DNA of 64,000 bases from NCBI RefSeq assembly GCF_015291745.1, contig NZ_CP030059.1, positions 5,359,501 through 5,423,500 of the forward strand, in the 5' to 3' direction. Both the position numbers and the translations under genes were made by a program. The DNA comes from Bradyrhizobium sp. CCBAU 53351. Lineage in GTDB: Bacteria; Pseudomonadota; Alphaproteobacteria; Rhizobiales; Xanthobacteraceae. The notes under the pieces were generated by a model, which had not been told where the DNA came from, did no database searches, and worked only from the letters and a program-made list of their open reading frames with translations. Numbering within the stretch: position 1 is the stretch's first letter; every line of letters begins with the position of its first letter. This document shows positions 62,388 to 64,000 of this stretch, one piece after another.

Positions 62388-63158
62388 ATGGCCGTGAAGT
62401 GCGCCGGATGTGCCGACGGGACGGAGTTGCCGTTCGAATTCAAGATGGCGTTCCAGCCGATCGTGGACGTCAGCGAGAACAGGATCTGGGGCTATGAGGC
62501 GCTGGTGCGCGGCCCGAACGGCGAGAGCGCGCACAGCGTGCTCAGCCAGCTCACCGACAACCAGCTCTACCGCTTCGACCAGGCCGCTCGCGTCATGGCG
62601 ATCGAAACCGCCGGCCGGCTGTTTGCCGATCCGCATACGCGGCTCTCGATCAACTTCATGCCGAACGCCGTGTACGAGCCGCGCGCCTGCATCCAGAAAT
62701 CGCTGGAAGCCGCGCGCCGCGCGAATTTTCCGGCCTCCAATCTGATGTTCGAGTTCACCGAGAACGAGCGGATGAGCGATCCGGCGCATGTCGAGAACAT
62801 CGTGCGCGCCTACAAGGCGCTCGGCTTCTGGACCGCGCTGGACGATTTCGGCGCCGGCTATGCCGGCCTCGGCCTGCTCGCCCGCCTGCAGCCGAACCTG
62901 ATCAAGATCGACATGGAGCTGCTCCGCGACATCCATCTCAGCCGGCCCAAGCAGGTCATCGTCGCAGGCCTCGCGCAGATCGCGCGCGAGCTCGACATCA
63001 CGGTCCTGGCCGAGGGCGTCGAGAACGAGGCCGAGCTCACCATCCTGCGCGCCGCCGGCATCGCGCTGTTTCAAGGCTATCATTTCGCGAGGCCCGGCCT
63101 CATGTCACTGCCGACGGTGCGCGGCTTCGAGCGGATCGACGTGTCGCTCGCGGGGTGA
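62388..63158 (+). CDS. Stand-alone EAL domain protein (c-di-GMP phosphodiesterase candidate)
   Basis: A 256-residue protein made of one EAL domain. The EAL motif is in YEALVRGPNG, with ENE in FEFTENERM, DDFGAGYAGL, K in LIKIDMELL, and E in VLAEGVENEAEL, so the metal and catalytic residues look complete. It should hydrolyse cyclic di-GMP. A short N-terminal KCAGCADG has a CxxC pair that might sense redox or bind metal. There is no GGDEF or membrane domain. GGGGAG precedes the ATG and a terminator follows. Confidence 0.9.
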   Translation: MAVKCAGCADGTELPFEFKMAFQPIVDVSENRIWGYEALVRGPNGESAHSVLSQLTDNQLYRFDQAARVMAIETAGRLFADPHTRLSINFMPNAVYEPRACIQKSLEAARRANFPASNLMFEFTENERMSDPAHVENIVRAYKALGFWTALDDFGAGYAGLGLLARLQPNLIKIDMELLRDIHLSRPKQVIVAGLAQIARELDITVLAEGVENEAELTILRAAGIALFQGYHFARPGLMSLPTVRGFERIDVSLAG

Positions 63159-63206
63159 GCTGGATCCGGCTTTTCCGGATTGTCCCGGTCAGCGACACAA
63201 GACGTC

Positions 63207-63240
63207 AAAAGCCCGCGCGGATCGCTCCACGCGGGCTTTT
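63207..63240 (+). terminator. Terminator after the EAL gene
   Basis: AAAAGCCCGCG and CGCGGGCTTTT form a perfect 11-bp stem with a T run on each strand, so it can work for the EAL gene and for the minus-strand small gene that ends at 63269. Confidence 0.85.
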
Positions 63241-63268
63241 GCTTGCTGCTTGCGCAGCAGGTTTCGTC

Positions 63269-63349
63269 TCAGTGCATGTGGCCGATCAGATAGACGCCGC
63301 CGCCCAGAACGATGACGGCCGGCACGGCCCAAAGCAGAAGTACGGGCAT
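63269..63349 (-). CDS. Tiny membrane protein (26 aa)
   Basis: GGAGAC precedes an ATG at 63349 that opens a 26-residue frame: one hydrophobic helix (VLLLWAVPAVIVLGGGVYL) followed by IGHMH. It ends at TGA 63269-63271, next to the bidirectional terminator. The helix, ribosome site and terminator together support a real small gene. Confidence 0.6.
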   Translation of the reverse strand: MPVLLLWAVPAVIVLGGGVYLIGHMH

Positions 63350-63360
63350 CGCTTGTCTCC

Positions 63361-63588
63361 TTAGTTCGACGTGCAGACCTTGACGGTCTTCATGCCGGCC
63401 TCGGCTTCAGACCTGGTCTTGTACACGGTATCGCCGCTGACAACCGTCGTCTCGGTGGTGGTCGGCTTCGACTCCGTGATCGTGCACTTCTTGGTCTTGA
63501 CGTCCTGCACCACGTAGAACGATTGCGCGAACGCAGGCGCGGCAAATGACGTCAGCACGGCAGCGGCAATGATGGTCTTGATGTTCAT
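63361..63588 (-). CDS. Small secreted protein (75 aa)
   Basis: A 75-residue protein from the ATG at 63588 with GGAGGA upstream. It has a signal peptide (NIKTIIAAAVLTSFAAPAFAQ) and a mature domain with two Cys (KKCTITESK, VKVCTSN) and a repeated Thr-rich strand (TTTETTVVSGDTVYKT). Probably periplasmic. It lies 11 bases upstream of the tiny membrane protein gene in the same direction. Confidence 0.7.
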   Translation of the reverse strand: MNIKTIIAAAVLTSFAAPAFAQSFYVVQDVKTKKCTITESKPTTTETTVVSGDTVYKTRSEAEAGMKTVKVCTSN

Positions 63589-63719
63589 CGTGTCCTCCTC
63601 CAGTGGCCCGGTGATCCGGGATCCGTCTTCTTCAAACTTCAAATATTGCCACTTGTTCCCGGTTATCGTTCGAACCAACGGCCGGGGCTCGCGTTGACGC
63701 GGCGACCCTGGAGGCTGCG

Positions 63720-63911
63720 ATGCTGGATCTGAGACTTGTGACGACGGCGCTGGCGATGCTGATGGCCCTGATGACCGTGGCGCTGGCCGAGCCCGCCAAG
63801 GACCAGGTGCGGCCTGTGGCTCAAGCCGCCGAGGCGCGTCCGATCCGCGTCATCCTTCCCGCCCCCTGGGAGCCCGCCACGACGCAAGCCGAGGCAACAC
63901 CTGCGAAGTGA
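63720..63911 (+). CDS. Small secreted protein (63 aa)
   Basis: A 63-residue protein with GGAGG before the ATG, a signal peptide (LRLVTTALAMLMALMTVALA) and a short Pro/Ala-rich mature part (RVILPAPWEPATTQ). Function unknown. No supported gene follows in the last 89 bases. Confidence 0.6.
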   Translation: MLDLRLVTTALAMLMALMTVALAEPAKDQVRPVAQAAEARPIRVILPAPWEPATTQAEATPAK

Positions 63912-64000
63912 GTACGGCGCAGCTCATGTGCCGCGCTTCGCGGTGATTGTGCGCAGCGCGATGCCGTGCTGCCAGGCCCGCACCCGCACAGCCGCTTCGC

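Overview
This window looks like a chromosomal segment of a high-GC alphaproteobacterium, most likely Bradyrhizobium or a close relative (inference). The support is the codon bias, an oxygen-sensing FnrN/AadR-type regulator, a 2-aminobenzoyl-CoA pathway, TRAP and branched-chain-type solute-binding proteins, DUF6894-type small proteins, and a short interspersed repeat of a kind I associate with Bradyrhizobium intergenic regions. No tRNA, rRNA, CRISPR array or complete insertion sequence was seen.

Layout. 0-6 kb: the end of a molybdopterin-type hydroxylase subunit translationally coupled to a solute-binding-like protein without signal peptide; then a TRAP transporter/SDR operon divergent from a cyclase-family hydrolase, with a perfect 11-bp inverted repeat between them. 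6-22.5 kb: two Crp/Fnr regulators followed by a block of oxygen-limitation genes. Eight TTGA-N6-TCAA boxes precede a 41-aa membrane protein, a cytochrome c, an Mla-like lipid ABC operon, a DUF883/YqjE-like pair, universal stress protein plus ADP-forming acyl-CoA synthetase/GNAT, a zinc alcohol dehydrogenase (followed by an APH-AAA kinase and a CHAD protein), a PHA-synthase-like protein and a CBS-BON protein. The neighbouring four-Cys Fnr protein is the obvious controller.

22.5-38.6 kb: an aerobic CoA-dependent anthranilate (2-aminobenzoate) catabolic cluster: 2-aminobenzoate-CoA ligase, RidA-type deaminase, MarR regulator, orphan solute-binding protein, cupin, FAD monooxygenase, 2-aminobenzoyl-CoA monooxygenase/reductase, and beta-oxidation-like enzymes. 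Six copies of one pseudo-palindrome mark its promoters. 38.6-49.2 kb: a second catabolic cluster that I cannot assign to a known pathway. It has a NicX-like ring-cleavage dioxygenase, a NitT/TauT-type ABC importer, an IlvD/Edd dehydratase, a beta-hydroxyacid dehydrogenase, a two-component flavin monooxygenase and a CoA-transferase.

49.4-59.5 kb is accessory DNA. It holds a decayed phage module (terminase fragments, M23 peptidase, tiny membrane proteins), four copies of an interspersed repeat, a response regulator, a FAD monooxygenase, and a lower-GC polymorphic-toxin locus: an AHH-type nuclease with an unusual C-terminal extension plus two DUF1629-type immunity genes, one frameshifted. 59.9-64 kb holds many small secreted, membrane or cytoplasmic proteins and a stand-alone EAL protein.

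The strongest candidates for new biology are the AHH/DUF1629 locus, the FNR-box island with its small membrane protein, the MarR-type operator family of the anthranilate regulon, and the unassigned NicX-like cluster.
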